Assembly: GCF_900110705.1 (NCBI RefSeq)
Contig: NZ_FOEJ01000001.1
Location: 131,501-195,500 of the forward strand
Direction of reading: 5' to 3'
Source of the DNA: Loktanella sp. DSM 29012
Lineage (GTDB): Bacteria; Pseudomonadota; Alphaproteobacteria; Rhodobacterales; Rhodobacteraceae
Length of the DNA stretch: 64,000 nucleotides
This document shows, piece by piece, positions 1 to 8,502 of the stretch (positions are counted from its first letter, which is position 1; every line of letters begins with the position of its first letter). The notes beneath the pieces are model-generated. The model was not told where the DNA came from. It was given only the letters and a program-made list of their open reading frames with translations, and ran no database searches. Both the position numbers and the translations under genes were made by a program.

Positions 1-970
1 CGGCCAGATCCTGTTCATAGCGGCTGGCCCCCATCCGGTCGCGGTCGCGGCGATAGGCAATGGTTACGGCCTCTGCCCCCAGCAGCTTGGATTGCACGGC
101 CGCGTCCACGGCCGTCATACCGCCGCCGATGACGACGACATGCCGTCCGACGGGCAGTTGGGTCAGGTCCGTCGCCTGCCGCAATTCCGCGATGAAACTG
201 ACGGCATCCGTCACGCTGTCATTGTCGTCACCGTCTGCGCCGAGGGCATTCACACCGCCCAGACCAACCCCCAGAAAGACGGCGTCAAAATCGGCCGAGA
301 GGTTGTCCAGCGTCAGATCCGCGCCCAGCGCACGGCCGGTTTCCAGCGTGATCCCACCGATCTGCATCAGCCATGCGGCTTCGCGGGCGGCGAAATCATC
401 GGTGCTCTTGTAGGCCGCGATCCCGTATTCGTTCAGACCACCCGGTTTGGGGCGTGCGTCATACAGCGTCACGTCATGTCCCAGTATCGCCAGACGGTGC
501 GCACAGGACAGGCCCGCCGGACCTGCGCCGACGACGGCCACGCGCTTGCCCGTTTCAGGCGCACGGGTGAACGGATGACCTTGCCGCGCCATCAGTGTAT
601 CGGTGGCATGGCGTTGCAGACGACCGATCTCGACCGGTTTGCCCTCGGCCAACTCGCGCACGCAGGCACCTTCGCACAGGTCTTCGGTCGGGCAGACGCG
701 GGCGCACATGCCGCCCAGAATATTGGCGTCAAAGATGGTCCGTGCCGCCGCCTCTGGCGTACCGGTGGAAATCTGGCGGATGAACAACGGGATATCGATG
801 TCCGTGGGGCAGGCGGTCACGCAGGGCGCGTCATGGCAGAAATAGCAGCGGTCGGCGGCGACCAGCACCTCGTGCGGGTCAAGCGGCGCGTGCAGGTCGG
901 CAAAGGCTTCGGCCAGCGCATCCGCGCTCAGGCGGCCTGCGGCGATTCCGGGGGCAGTGGTTGATGTCAT
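1..970 (-). CDS. preT: PreT, dihydropyrimidine dehydrogenase NAD-binding subunit (partial, 3' end outside window)
   Basis: About 323 N-terminal codons are present and the gene runs off the left edge. Near the N-terminus are two cysteine clusters (CYFCHDAPC, then MCARVCPTEDLCEGAC) of the GltD-like 4Fe-4S domain. A Rossmann motif VVGAGPAGL for FAD follows, then a second nucleotide-binding motif VVIGGGMTAVDAA. In the PreT/PreA enzyme this subunit passes electrons from NADH to the pyrimidine-reducing PreA subunit; preA would be expected beyond the left edge (inference). I chose ATG at 970 because GAGG lies just upstream; an in-frame ATG at 1000 would add 10 residues. The main alternative is another GltD-like oxidoreductase, since a true gltD is present at 46775-48250. 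Confidence 0.8.
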   Translation of the reverse strand, partial: MTSTTAPGIAAGRLSADALAEAFADLHAPLDPHEVLVAADRCYFCHDAPCVTACPTDIDIPLFIRQISTGTPEAAARTIFDANILGGMCARVCPTEDLCEGACVRELAEGKPVEIGRLQRHATDTLMARQGHPFTRAPETGKRVAVVGAGPAGLSCAHRLAILGHDVTLYDARPKPGGLNEYGIAAYKSTDDFAAREAAWLMQIGGITLETGRALGADLTLDNLSADFDAVFLGVGLGGVNALGADGDDNDSVTDAVSFIAELRQATDLTQLPVGRHVVVIGGGMTAVDAAVQSKLLGAEAVTIAYRRDRDRMGASRYEQDLA

Positions 971-1132
971 GGCGGCCTCGGTCGTTGTCTGGATCACCAT
1001 CAGCTTTGCACGGTTTTATTTTTTATCAAATGGTAAATTTTAGGCAGCTTGTGAACTTGCCCTGGCCGGCGCTCTGGCACTGGCGCATCCCGATCCGATC
1101 CGCAATGATGCAGGTCCAGTGGCCAGGGACGC

Positions 1133-1612
1133 ATGTTTGCTATGGACGATACGCCGATCGACGACGATTTCGAGGACGACGAAGACGAGTTCGACCACTT
1201 TACCGATGCACAGGACAGCGTCTGGGACACGGTGATGTCGGACCTGGCGGCAGGTCGCGCGACGGGTAACTGGGTCTGGTTCGTCTTTCCGGTGCTGACA
1301 GGCATAGACGATGCACCCATGGCGATGTTCTATTCCTTGCGGGACGCGGCAGAGGCCAGCGAATTTGCCCGGCACCCGGTCTTGGGTCCACGATTGGTCA
1401 CATGCCTGCGCAAGCTGACGGAGAATGACCGCCCGTTGTCCGATACCATGGCCGATGAAAACGCTTACAAGGTGCGCGCCTGCGCCACATTGTTCGAAAC
1501 CGCCGTTCCGCAGGACCCGATCTATGCAAAGGCCCTGGACGATCTGTTCGGCGGGCAACGATGCACCAAGACACAGCGCCAGCTGCGCGAGCCACCGCCA
1601 GCGCTCTTTTGA
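1133..1612 (+). CDS. DUF1810 family protein with acidic N-terminus
   Basis: This 159-residue protein has the DUF1810 pattern: FTDAQDSVWDTVMSDL, then a WVWFVFP motif, AMFYSL, HPVLGPRL and a C-terminal LDDLFGG. The family is small, soluble and has no firmly established reaction, so no function is assigned. Unusually, the domain is preceded by about 20 residues dominated by Asp and Glu. An AGGGA sequence precedes the ATG; a second ATG three codons in is also possible. It is convergent with rnr, and a copy of the intergenic repeat fills the gap between the two stop codons. Confidence 0.75.
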   Translation: MFAMDDTPIDDDFEDDEDEFDHFTDAQDSVWDTVMSDLAAGRATGNWVWFVFPVLTGIDDAPMAMFYSLRDAAEASEFARHPVLGPRLVTCLRKLTENDRPLSDTMADENAYKVRACATLFETAVPQDPIYAKALDDLFGGQRCTKTQRQLREPPPALF

Positions 1613-1621
1613 TGCACGTGA

Positions 1622-1680
1622 GGGGGGCCAGCCCCCCGGCCTGCGGCCTCCCACCGGGATATTTCGAAAACAGCGAAGGG
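1622..1680 (+). repeat. Intergenic repeat copy A (degenerate)
   Basis: A GC hairpin (GGGGGGCC-A-GCCCCCC region) is followed by CACCGGGATATTTCG and a degenerate tail ending in GCGAAGGG. It has the same order as copies at 3974-4018, 15987-16034 and 39910-39964. The tail abuts the rnr stop codon, so the element fills the gap between two convergent genes and may serve as a terminator for one or both. Confidence 0.6.
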
Positions 1681-3930
1681 TTAGCGTTTCGCCTTGCGGA
1701 TGCGGGACACCTTGCGTGCCGTCTTGGCCGCTTTGGCCTTGGCCGGGCCGACGCGGCGTTTGCCCGGTTTGCCGCGCCCTTTTGACGGGCCGCGCGGCAG
1801 GGTCGCACCATCCAGTTCGATCAGGTCGGCCAGCAGTCCACCCGTGGTGGGGACAGCCTCGGTCAGGCGCACGGTCGCGCGCTGACCCAGCCCGATGACC
1901 GTGCCGCTGTCCGATCCCATCAGCGTCTGGGTTTCCGCGTCATAGTGGAAATATTCCGCCCCCAGATTGCGCATGGGGATCATCGCGTCCGCGCCGGTGC
2001 CATCCAGTTTCACAAAGACGCCAAATCGAGCGATCCCGGCAATACGTCCGCCGATCTCGGTCCCGACCCGGTCCGCCAGAAAGGCCGCAAGATAGCGGTC
2101 CGTGGTGTCACGCTCTGCCGTCATCGACCGGCGTTCGGTCTCAGAAATCGCCTTGGCGGTCGCATCCAGATGTTCGATGTCCCAAGGGCTGAGCCCGTCC
2201 TTGCCCCAGCCATGTGCGGCAATCAGCGCGCGGTGCACGATCAGATCGGAATAGCGCCGGATCGGAGAGGTGAAGTGCGCGTAGGCCCGCAGCGCGAGGC
2301 CAAAGTGGCCAAAGTTTTCCGGATGATAATAGGCCTGCGTCATCGACCGCAGTGTCGCGATGTTGATCAGTTCAGCACTGTCGGTGCCTGCCGCGGCGGC
2401 CAGCAGGCGGTTCAACGTGGCCGTGCGCAGCACCTGCCCCTTGGCCAGCGTGAGGCCGGCGCTGTCGGCCACTTCGCGCAGGGCATCGAGCTTTTCGGGG
2501 CTGGGTTCCTCGTGGACGCGGAACAGCAGCGGGGTCTTTTTCGCGATCAGGGTTTCGGCGGCGCAGACGTTCGCCAGCACCATGAATTCCTCGATCAGGC
2601 GATGTGCATCCATGCGTTCCTTGTGGTTGACCGCCGTCACCTTGCCGTCGTCGTCCAGTTCGATCCGGCGTTCGGGCAGATCGAGGTCCAGCGGCTGGCG
2701 CGTCTCGCGTGCGCGCCTGAGCGCGTCATAGGCGTCATACAGCGGCGCGATCACATCATCGACCAGCGGGGCGGTCTGGGCGTCGGGGCTGCCATCGCGC
2801 GCGGCCTGCGCCTGTTCATACGACAGCGAGGCCACCGAACGCATCATGCCACGATGGAACTGATGGCTGATCTTGGTGCCGTCCGCGTCGATATGCATCT
2901 CGACCGCGAGACAGGCACGGTCGACGTGTTCATGCAGGGAACACAGATCACCCGACAGCGTGTCGGGCAGCATCGGCACGACGCGGTCGGGGAAATAGGT
3001 GGAATTGCCGCGTTTGCGCGCCTCGACATCCAGCGCACTGCCGGGTGTGACGTAATGCGCCACATCGGCAATCGCGACCCAGATGACGAAGCCATCGCCG
3101 TCACGCTGCACAAGCACTGCATCGTCGCGATCGCGGGCGTCTGCCGGGTCAATGGTCAGCAGCGGCAAGTCACGCAGGTCCTTGCGTTTGCCCATCGGTG
3201 CCGGTTTCGCAGCATCGGCCTGCGCCACCACCTCGTCCGGGAAGTGGTCCGGGATGCCATGCTGGTGGATCGCGATCAGGCTGACGGCACGGGCGCTGGT
3301 CGGGTCGCCCAGCCGAGTCAGGATGCGCGCCTTGGGCAGACCCATCCGGCCCTTGGGCCCGGTCTGTTCGGCCTCGACCAGTTCGCCGTCACGGGCAGCG
3401 TTGGTCGCACCGGCGGCGATTGTCCATTGCTTATCCGACCCCTTGTCGATGGGCATGACGCGGCCGCCCTCTGACGCGGCGCGGAACACCCCGAGTATAC
3501 GCTGCGGGTTCGTCCCGATCCGGCGGATCATGCGACCCTGATAGGCATGTGCCTCGCCCGGTGCGGCGGTCAGTCGCGCAAGCAGGCGATCACCAGACCC
3601 AAGCGCGGGGTCAGAGGCGCGCAGCGCCAGCAGGATGACGGGCGGGTCCGTGTCCTCGGCCCATTCCAGTGGGCGCGCCAGCAGATCGCCGTCGGCATCG
3701 GTTCCCGTGACCTCGATCACGCTGACGGGGGGCAGTTTGCCCGGCTCGCGGTAGCTGGCTCTGCGTTTGGTCAGGGTGCCCTCGGCCTCCATTTCGCGCA
3801 AGAGCGCCTTGAGGTCGACGCGCGCAGCGCCCTTGATGCCAAAGGCACGGGCGATATCGCGTTTCGAGGTCTGCGTCGGATTGTCAGCCAAAAAGGCCAG
3901 CACGTCGCGTTTGGAAGGGATCTGTTTCAT
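1681..3930 (-). CDS. rnr: Ribonuclease R (3'-5' exoribonuclease)
   Basis: This 749-residue protein has the full RNase R layout: an N-terminal winged-helix segment (about 1-60), cold-shock-like domains, the RNB catalytic domain with DPADARDRDDA near residues 261-271, RGN-STYFPDRVVPMLP further on, an S1 domain (GTEIGGRIAGIARFGVFVK) and a Lys/Arg-rich tail typical of RNase R. The clustered aspartates bind the catalytic Mg2+. It degrades structured RNA in the cytoplasm. I chose ATG at 3930, which has AGGTG upstream; a GTG three codons earlier is less likely. It lies downstream of dapE on the same strand, separated by a repeat-bearing gap of about 90 nt. Confidence 0.95.
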   Translation of the reverse strand: MKQIPSKRDVLAFLADNPTQTSKRDIARAFGIKGAARVDLKALLREMEAEGTLTKRRASYREPGKLPPVSVIEVTGTDADGDLLARPLEWAEDTDPPVILLALRASDPALGSGDRLLARLTAAPGEAHAYQGRMIRRIGTNPQRILGVFRAASEGGRVMPIDKGSDKQWTIAAGATNAARDGELVEAEQTGPKGRMGLPKARILTRLGDPTSARAVSLIAIHQHGIPDHFPDEVVAQADAAKPAPMGKRKDLRDLPLLTIDPADARDRDDAVLVQRDGDGFVIWVAIADVAHYVTPGSALDVEARKRGNSTYFPDRVVPMLPDTLSGDLCSLHEHVDRACLAVEMHIDADGTKISHQFHRGMMRSVASLSYEQAQAARDGSPDAQTAPLVDDVIAPLYDAYDALRRARETRQPLDLDLPERRIELDDDGKVTAVNHKERMDAHRLIEEFMVLANVCAAETLIAKKTPLLFRVHEEPSPEKLDALREVADSAGLTLAKGQVLRTATLNRLLAAAAGTDSAELINIATLRSMTQAYYHPENFGHFGLALRAYAHFTSPIRRYSDLIVHRALIAAHGWGKDGLSPWDIEHLDATAKAISETERRSMTAERDTTDRYLAAFLADRVGTEIGGRIAGIARFGVFVKLDGTGADAMIPMRNLGAEYFHYDAETQTLMGSDSGTVIGLGQRATVRLTEAVPTTGGLLADLIELDGATLPRGPSKGRGKPGKRRVGPAKAKAAKTARKVSRIRKAKR

Positions 3931-3973
3931 GCACAGCACCTAGTGCGGCGGCCTGCCGGTTGCAAATGGCGGA

Positions 3974-4018
3974 CCGGGGCGCTGCCCCGGACCCCGGGAT
4001 ATTTTTGACCAGAAGAAG
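3974..4018 (+). repeat. Intergenic repeat copy B
   Basis: A hairpin CCGGGGC-GCT-GCCCCGG is followed by ACCCCGGGATATTTTTGACC and AGAAGAAG. This is the best-preserved copy in the window and was used as the reference. It sits between the dapE stop and the rnr start, and its AGAAGAAG end lies 3 nt from the dapE stop codon. Confidence 0.75.
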
Positions 4019-4021
4019 CCG

Positions 4022-5170
4022 TCAGGCGAAGTAGTCGCGCAGGACGCGGCCATAGATTGCCTTGAGCGTCTGGATATCCTGCACAGGCACCTTTTCGTCG
4101 ACCTGGTGCATGGTTTTACCGACGAGGCCGAATTCGACGACGGGGCAGTGGTTTTTCATGAACCGCGCGTCAGAGGTGCCGCCGGAGGTCGAAAGTTCGG
4201 GCATGACCCCGAGTTCGGCCTGCACGGCGCTGCCTATCAGGTCGGACAACGGGCCGGGCGGTGTCAGGAAACTTTCGCCGCTGACCTTGATCTTCATGGT
4301 GATGGCGATGCCGGTGTCCGCCGCGACGGCGTCGGCATGGGCCTGCAACCAGTCCGTTACCGATGCGCCACTGTGGTGATCGTTGAAACGGATGTTCACC
4401 GTGCCACGGCAGGACGCCGGGATCACGTTGGTCGCGGGGTTGCCCGTGTCCATCGTCACGATGGCCAGCGTCGAGGCGTCGAAATGATCGCTGCCCTGAT
4501 CCAGCGGTTCGGACGCCAGCCGGTCCATCAGCCGCGCCATGGCAGGCAGCGGGTTTTTCGCCCGGTGCGGGTAGGCGGAATGGCCTTGTTCGCCGGTAAA
4601 GGTGATCCAGGCCGTCATCGACCCGCGCCGCCCGATCTTCATCGCCTCGCCCATATGGTTCGGGCTGGTCGGTTCACCCACCAGGCAATAGGTCATCGCC
4701 TCGCCGTTCTGCGCCATCCAGTCCAGCAGCGCGGTGGTGCCATCGAGCGCGTCGCCTTCTTCGTCACCGGTGATCGCGAGGATGACCGCACCGTCCGGTG
4801 GCGTGTCGCGCACAAAGTCACAGGCGGCCGCCGCAAAGGCCGCGACGCCTGATTTCATGTCCGTTGCACCACGCCCCCACAGAAAACCGTCCTTGATCAC
4901 AGCGCCAAAGGGATCGACGCTCCAGTCGTCAGAATTGCCGATGGGCACCACATCCGTGTGCCCGTTGAACCCGAAACTGCGATTGGCCCCCTTGCGCCCC
5001 CAGCGCGCATAAAGGTTGCTGACGCCACCGCGGTCCACGCGCGTGCAGTCAAATCCGGCCCCGGACAACAGATCCTCCAGCAACAGCAGCGCGCCGCCCT
5101 CGGTCGGTGTCACAGAGGCGCAGCGCACCAGTTGCGCTGTCAGGTCAACGGGATCGATCGGGTCAGTCAT
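4022..5170 (-). CDS. dapE: Succinyl-diaminopimelate desuccinylase
   Basis: At 382 residues it has the usual DapE length. M20 metallopeptidase motifs are present: [10 protein letters not shown] (metal-binding His, catalytic Asp), [11 protein letters not shown] and [13 protein letters not shown] with the catalytic Glu-Glu pair, then a lid domain and a C-terminal metal-binding His region ([10 protein letters not shown]). It hydrolyses N-succinyl-LL-2,6-diaminopimelate in the lysine and meso-DAP pathway. dapD, which makes the succinylated intermediate, lies about 6 kb away at 10242-11069. ATG at 5170 is preceded by GAGG. Confidence 0.95.
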   Translation of the reverse strand: MTDPIDPVDLTAQLVRCASVTPTEGGALLLLEDLLSGAGFDCTRVDRGGVSNLYARWGRKGANRSFGFNGHTDVVPIGNSDDWSVDPFGAVIKDGFLWGRGATDMKSGVAAFAAAACDFVRDTPPDGAVILAITGDEEGDALDGTTALLDWMAQNGEAMTYCLVGEPTSPNHMGEAMKIGRRGSMTAWITFTGEQGHSAYPHRAKNPLPAMARLMDRLASEPLDQGSDHFDASTLAIVTMDTGNPATNVIPASCRGTVNIRFNDHHSGASVTDWLQAHADAVAADTGIAITMKIKVSGESFLTPPGPLSDLIGSAVQAELGVMPELSTSGGTSDARFMKNHCPVVEFGLVGKTMHQVDEKVPVQDIQTLKAIYGRVLRDYFA

Positions 5171-5447
5171 GGCGCGCCTCTGTTGCTATGGGACCAGCGG
5201 TAGCGTGCTGCCCGGCAGGATGCAAATGCTGTGGCCGATGCGCCACGCGAACGCAACGACGCGCGATTATTCAATGACACAGAGAAATTTGTCGTGCATC
5301 TTCAAGGGAATAAATGACCCGAGGCAGGGCAAACCCCAATGTGGGTGTGAGTGCGAGCAGGCACCACAAGATATAGCGAAACACGGGACAACGATCCTGT
5401 GCAAGCGTTTGCGCTGACCCCGGGCTGTTGCGGCAAGGGGCATTTAA

Positions 5448-7052
5448 ATGGCGACGGCATCGGAACTTTCGATGAACCAGAATGCGTCTGCGGCACAAAT
5501 GGCGCAGACGATCTTTGGCGACGGCGTGATCGTGGTGGGCGCGTCCTATTCGGGATCGAGCTATTCTTCGGCGACCTATTCGGGCGGTGACAGCACCAGC
5601 CCCGGCGTGGTGCCTGGCGATACGGGCGTCATCCTGTCCACGGGGCGCGCGTCGGATTTCACCAATTCCCAGGGCTGGGGGAACTGGTCGGGCGACCCGA
5701 ACCTCAGCACCAACACATCGACCAACTCAGGCGGCCAGAACGGCAACGCGGATTTCGAGGCCATTTCAGGCCAGCGGACATTCGATGCGTCGTTCCTGAC
5801 GGTCAATTTCATCCCCACCGGCAATGTCATGTCGATCAAGTTCGTCTTTGCGTCGGACGAATACCCCGAATACGCGTCGTCGATCTATAACGACGTGGTC
5901 GGCGTTTGGGTCAACGGCACGCACATCCCCCTGTCGGTGACGCAAAGTGCTGCGTCCGTGACGGAAATCAACGACACCGAAAACATCAACCTCTACAAGG
6001 ACAACACGGGCGATCAGTACAACACCGAAATGGATGGTTTCACCGTCAGCATGACGCTGACGATCCCGGTCAACACAGGCCAGGTGAACACGATCAAGCT
6101 GGGCATCGCCGACGCGTCTGACAGCAACTACGATTCCAACCTGCTGATCGCGGGCGACAGCATCCAGACGACGGTCATTGCCATTCAGGACGATGTGACC
6201 ATCGCACCGGGCGGCACCCAGAACGTCGATCTGCTGGCCAATGACCTCAATGCGACCGGCGGCGTGCTGTCGGTGACCCATATCAACGGCGTTGCGGTCA
6301 ATCCGGGCGACACGGTCATCCTGCCATCGGGACACCAGGTCACCCTGCTGACCGACGGCACGGTCGACATCCTGAACACGAACGTGGAGGAAAAGGTCAG
6401 TTTCACCTACGAGACCACCAGCACCAACGGGCTGGGCCAGGAGGTGGGTGGCGATCTTGGGTTTGTCACGGTCGACACCGTTCCCTGTTTTGTCGCGGGC
6501 ACGCTGATCCGCACGCCACTGGGCGACATTCCGGTCGAGGCGCTGGAACCCGGCGATCTGGTCGATACGATGGATGACGGCGCACAGCCCCTGCGGTGGG
6601 TGGGGCGTCGCACGGTCGCGGCAGAGGGTGCACTGGCCCCCATTGCAATCGCCGCGAATGCGCTGGGTGAACACGCGGCCCTGATGCTGTCGCCGCAGCA
6701 TCGCGTCCTGCTGGGCGATCCGCTGTCCAGTCTGCTGTTCGGCGAGGACGAGGTGCTGGTCGCAGCCAAGGATCTGGTCAACGACCTGACGATCCGCCTC
6801 AGACCCGGTGGCGACGTCACCTATCTGCATCTGATGTTCGACCGCCACCAGGTCATCTGGGCCGAGGGCCTGCCCACCGAAAGTTTCCTGCCCGGCCCCC
6901 AGATGAAAAAGGCCTTTGCCCGCGAAGCACTGGAGGAAATCACCACGCTGTTTCCCCAGATCGACTGGACCTCTGGCCGTGGCTATGGGCCTGCGGCCCG
7001 CCGCACGCTCAAGCGGTTCGAGGCGCGTGTCTTTCGCGGATCTGCCCTTTGA
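5448..7052 (+). CDS. Choice-of-anchor-L-like protein with C-terminal Hint domain
   Basis: In this 534-residue protein, roughly residues 1-250 are rich in Ser, Thr, Gly and Asn and contain VKFVFASDEYPEYA-type sequence (here KFVFASDEYPEY), typical of choice-of-anchor L domains. A beta-rich linker follows. A Hint domain starts at Cys347 (PCFVAGTLIRTPLG, then PVEALEPGDLV), with a later block SPQHRVLL. Hint domains of this Rhodobacteraceae type can self-cleave or splice after a Cys nucleophile. No classical signal peptide is seen; export by type I secretion is plausible for such proteins but not shown. AAGGGG precedes the ATG. The next gene, also a Hint protein, overlaps its stop. Confidence 0.8.
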   Translation: MATASELSMNQNASAAQMAQTIFGDGVIVVGASYSGSSYSSATYSGGDSTSPGVVPGDTGVILSTGRASDFTNSQGWGNWSGDPNLSTNTSTNSGGQNGNADFEAISGQRTFDASFLTVNFIPTGNVMSIKFVFASDEYPEYASSIYNDVVGVWVNGTHIPLSVTQSAASVTEINDTENINLYKDNTGDQYNTEMDGFTVSMTLTIPVNTGQVNTIKLGIADASDSNYDSNLLIAGDSIQTTVIAIQDDVTIAPGGTQNVDLLANDLNATGGVLSVTHINGVAVNPGDTVILPSGHQVTLLTDGTVDILNTNVEEKVSFTYETTSTNGLGQEVGGDLGFVTVDTVPCFVAGTLIRTPLGDIPVEALEPGDLVDTMDDGAQPLRWVGRRTVAAEGALAPIAIAANALGEHAALMLSPQHRVLLGDPLSSLLFGEDEVLVAAKDLVNDLTIRLRPGGDVTYLHLMFDRHQVIWAEGLPTESFLPGPQMKKAFAREALEEITTLFPQIDWTSGRGYGPAARRTLKRFEARVFRGSAL

Positions 7053-8131
7053 ACTGGATCGGCCTGCGCGAGGCACGGACCGCCCTGTTCGAAACAGGGG
7101 GGCTGGCCACGCCATCGGCACGGCCCGGCGATCTGGACGCGCTGATGGCGCGCGGCGCGCTGATGGTGGACTGTGCGATCCTGCCCAGCCTGACCGAACA
7201 GACATTGCTGTTCTATGCCGCAAAAACGCCTTGGGATACGGCGCTGTCGATTGCGCTGTCCCCCGAAGGCGTGGTGATCCTGCGGCATCGCGTGGGCCGG
7301 TCGCAGCGGACGTACCGCCTGAACACCGGGGTCAAGGAACGGGCCGTGTCGGTCACCATCGTTTTCAACTGGGACGCGCCCACCAGACAGGCCAGCCTGT
7401 CGGCCGAATTTCCCGACACCGGCGCGTTGGCCTATCGCGTGCTGAATGCGCCGCTGCCGCCGACCCTGCGCGACGCCCGCCGCATCATGATGGACCGCCG
7501 TCAGTGCTATCTTGCCCCCGGTGTCCGCTTTGCGGCGATAGCGACCGATCAGGTCCCGGTCGGACCGCTGCCATCGCTGGACGGCCAGACGCAGGTCATC
7601 ACCCAGACAGGGCTGCGCAGCATCCAGTCGCTGCGCCCCGGCGATCTGGTACAGACGGCGACCGGTGGCATGGCACAGGTCCGCTGGACCGGTGCGGTGA
7701 CCTTGCCGGCACGCGCACGGTTCCGTCCCCTGCGGGTCAAGGCCCCGTTTTATGGTGCACTGCGCGACATCGACTGTGCGGCCTGTCAGCAGATCAGGTT
7801 TCACCATTCCGCCGTGGACTATTTGTTCGACACCCGCACGGTCGTCGCGCGCGCCGGTGACCTGCTCGAAGGTCTGACACCGCGCCTGCAACCGGATCAG
7901 GTGCTGGAAACCTACTGGCATGTTTTGCTGGATCGCCCGGTGCCGATGCAGATCCACGGGGTGGCGTGCGAATCGCTGAACGCCCGCGATCTGCTGGCCG
8001 ATCCTGTCCTGCGGTCATTGTCCGTGCTCAGGGATATGCCGACAGAACTCTTTCCGCAGGACGCCGGGCCAGCGCCATTGCGCCTTAAACACTACGAGGT
8101 CCGGTCACTGTGTGAATCGCGCGCCGCCTAA
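7049..8131 (+). CDS. Second Hint-domain protein (Ser in place of the Hint Cys)
   Basis: This 360-residue protein begins at a TTG that overlaps the upstream TGA by two bases (translation coupling likely). The N-terminal 165 residues form an unrecognised beta-rich domain. From about residue 175 a Hint-like segment aligns with the upstream protein: Q-T-x-V-x-T-x-x-G, then SIQSLRPGDLV. At the position of the catalytic Cys there is Ser176. The His-block is not clear, so the domain may be slow, altered or inactive. Its last four bases overlap the stop codon of the convergent gene. Confidence 0.65.
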   Translation: MNWIGLREARTALFETGGLATPSARPGDLDALMARGALMVDCAILPSLTEQTLLFYAAKTPWDTALSIALSPEGVVILRHRVGRSQRTYRLNTGVKERAVSVTIVFNWDAPTRQASLSAEFPDTGALAYRVLNAPLPPTLRDARRIMMDRRQCYLAPGVRFAAIATDQVPVGPLPSLDGQTQVITQTGLRSIQSLRPGDLVQTATGGMAQVRWTGAVTLPARARFRPLRVKAPFYGALRDIDCAACQQIRFHHSAVDYLFDTRTVVARAGDLLEGLTPRLQPDQVLETYWHVLLDRPVPMQIHGVACESLNARDLLADPVLRSLSVLRDMPTELFPQDAGPAPLRLKHYEVRSLCESRAA

Positions 8132-8469
8132 TCGGCGTCGTCGGATTCGTCACCCTCGTAGAACGGCGTCATCTGCGCCACGATCACACTGTTTTCGTCC
8201 AGCGCACGCTGCATCAGCGCACGTTCTTCGTCGGGAATGTCGTGACCTTCGGCCAGACGTTCATCCAGCGTGCCGTAGCCCGACACGTCCAGCGGTGACA
8301 AATCCGCCTGTTTCAGGATGGCAACGGTTTCGCGCACGGCCTCTGCCTCATCCACACCGCTGGCATAGCACATCAGCGCGGCCCCGGTCGCGTCCTTGGG
8401 CAGACCATCATCCTTGGACCGGCCGACCTCGACCAGCAGCGTATAGACTTGTTGTACACGTTTATTCAT
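8128..8469 (-). CDS. Conserved hypothetical protein, acidic C-terminus
   Basis: This 113-residue cytoplasmic protein has no signal peptide or membrane segment. The N-terminal part looks helical (MNKRVQQVYTLLVEV), and the C-terminus is acidic, ending EGDESDDAD. I do not recognise the family. It is downstream of the exchanger gene on the same strand (33 nt gap), so it could be cotranscribed. Its stop shares four bases with the stop of the convergent Hint gene. Confidence 0.6.
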   Translation of the reverse strand: MNKRVQQVYTLLVEVGRSKDDGLPKDATGAALMCYASGVDEAEAVRETVAILKQADLSPLDVSGYGTLDERLAEGHDIPDEERALMQRALDENSVIVAQMTPFYEGDESDDAD

Positions 8470-8502
8470 GGCCGCAGCATTCGCGCGGGCACGGCACCCT
8501 TG

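Noticed and set aside
1945-3474. 509-codon open frame antisense to rnr
   Set aside because: A GC-rich codon shadow of a well-supported RNase R gene; no family motif or ribosome-binding site.
5766-7223. 485-codon open frame antisense to the first Hint gene
   Set aside because: No recognisable domain, and the plus strand carries clear Hint and choice-of-anchor motifs.
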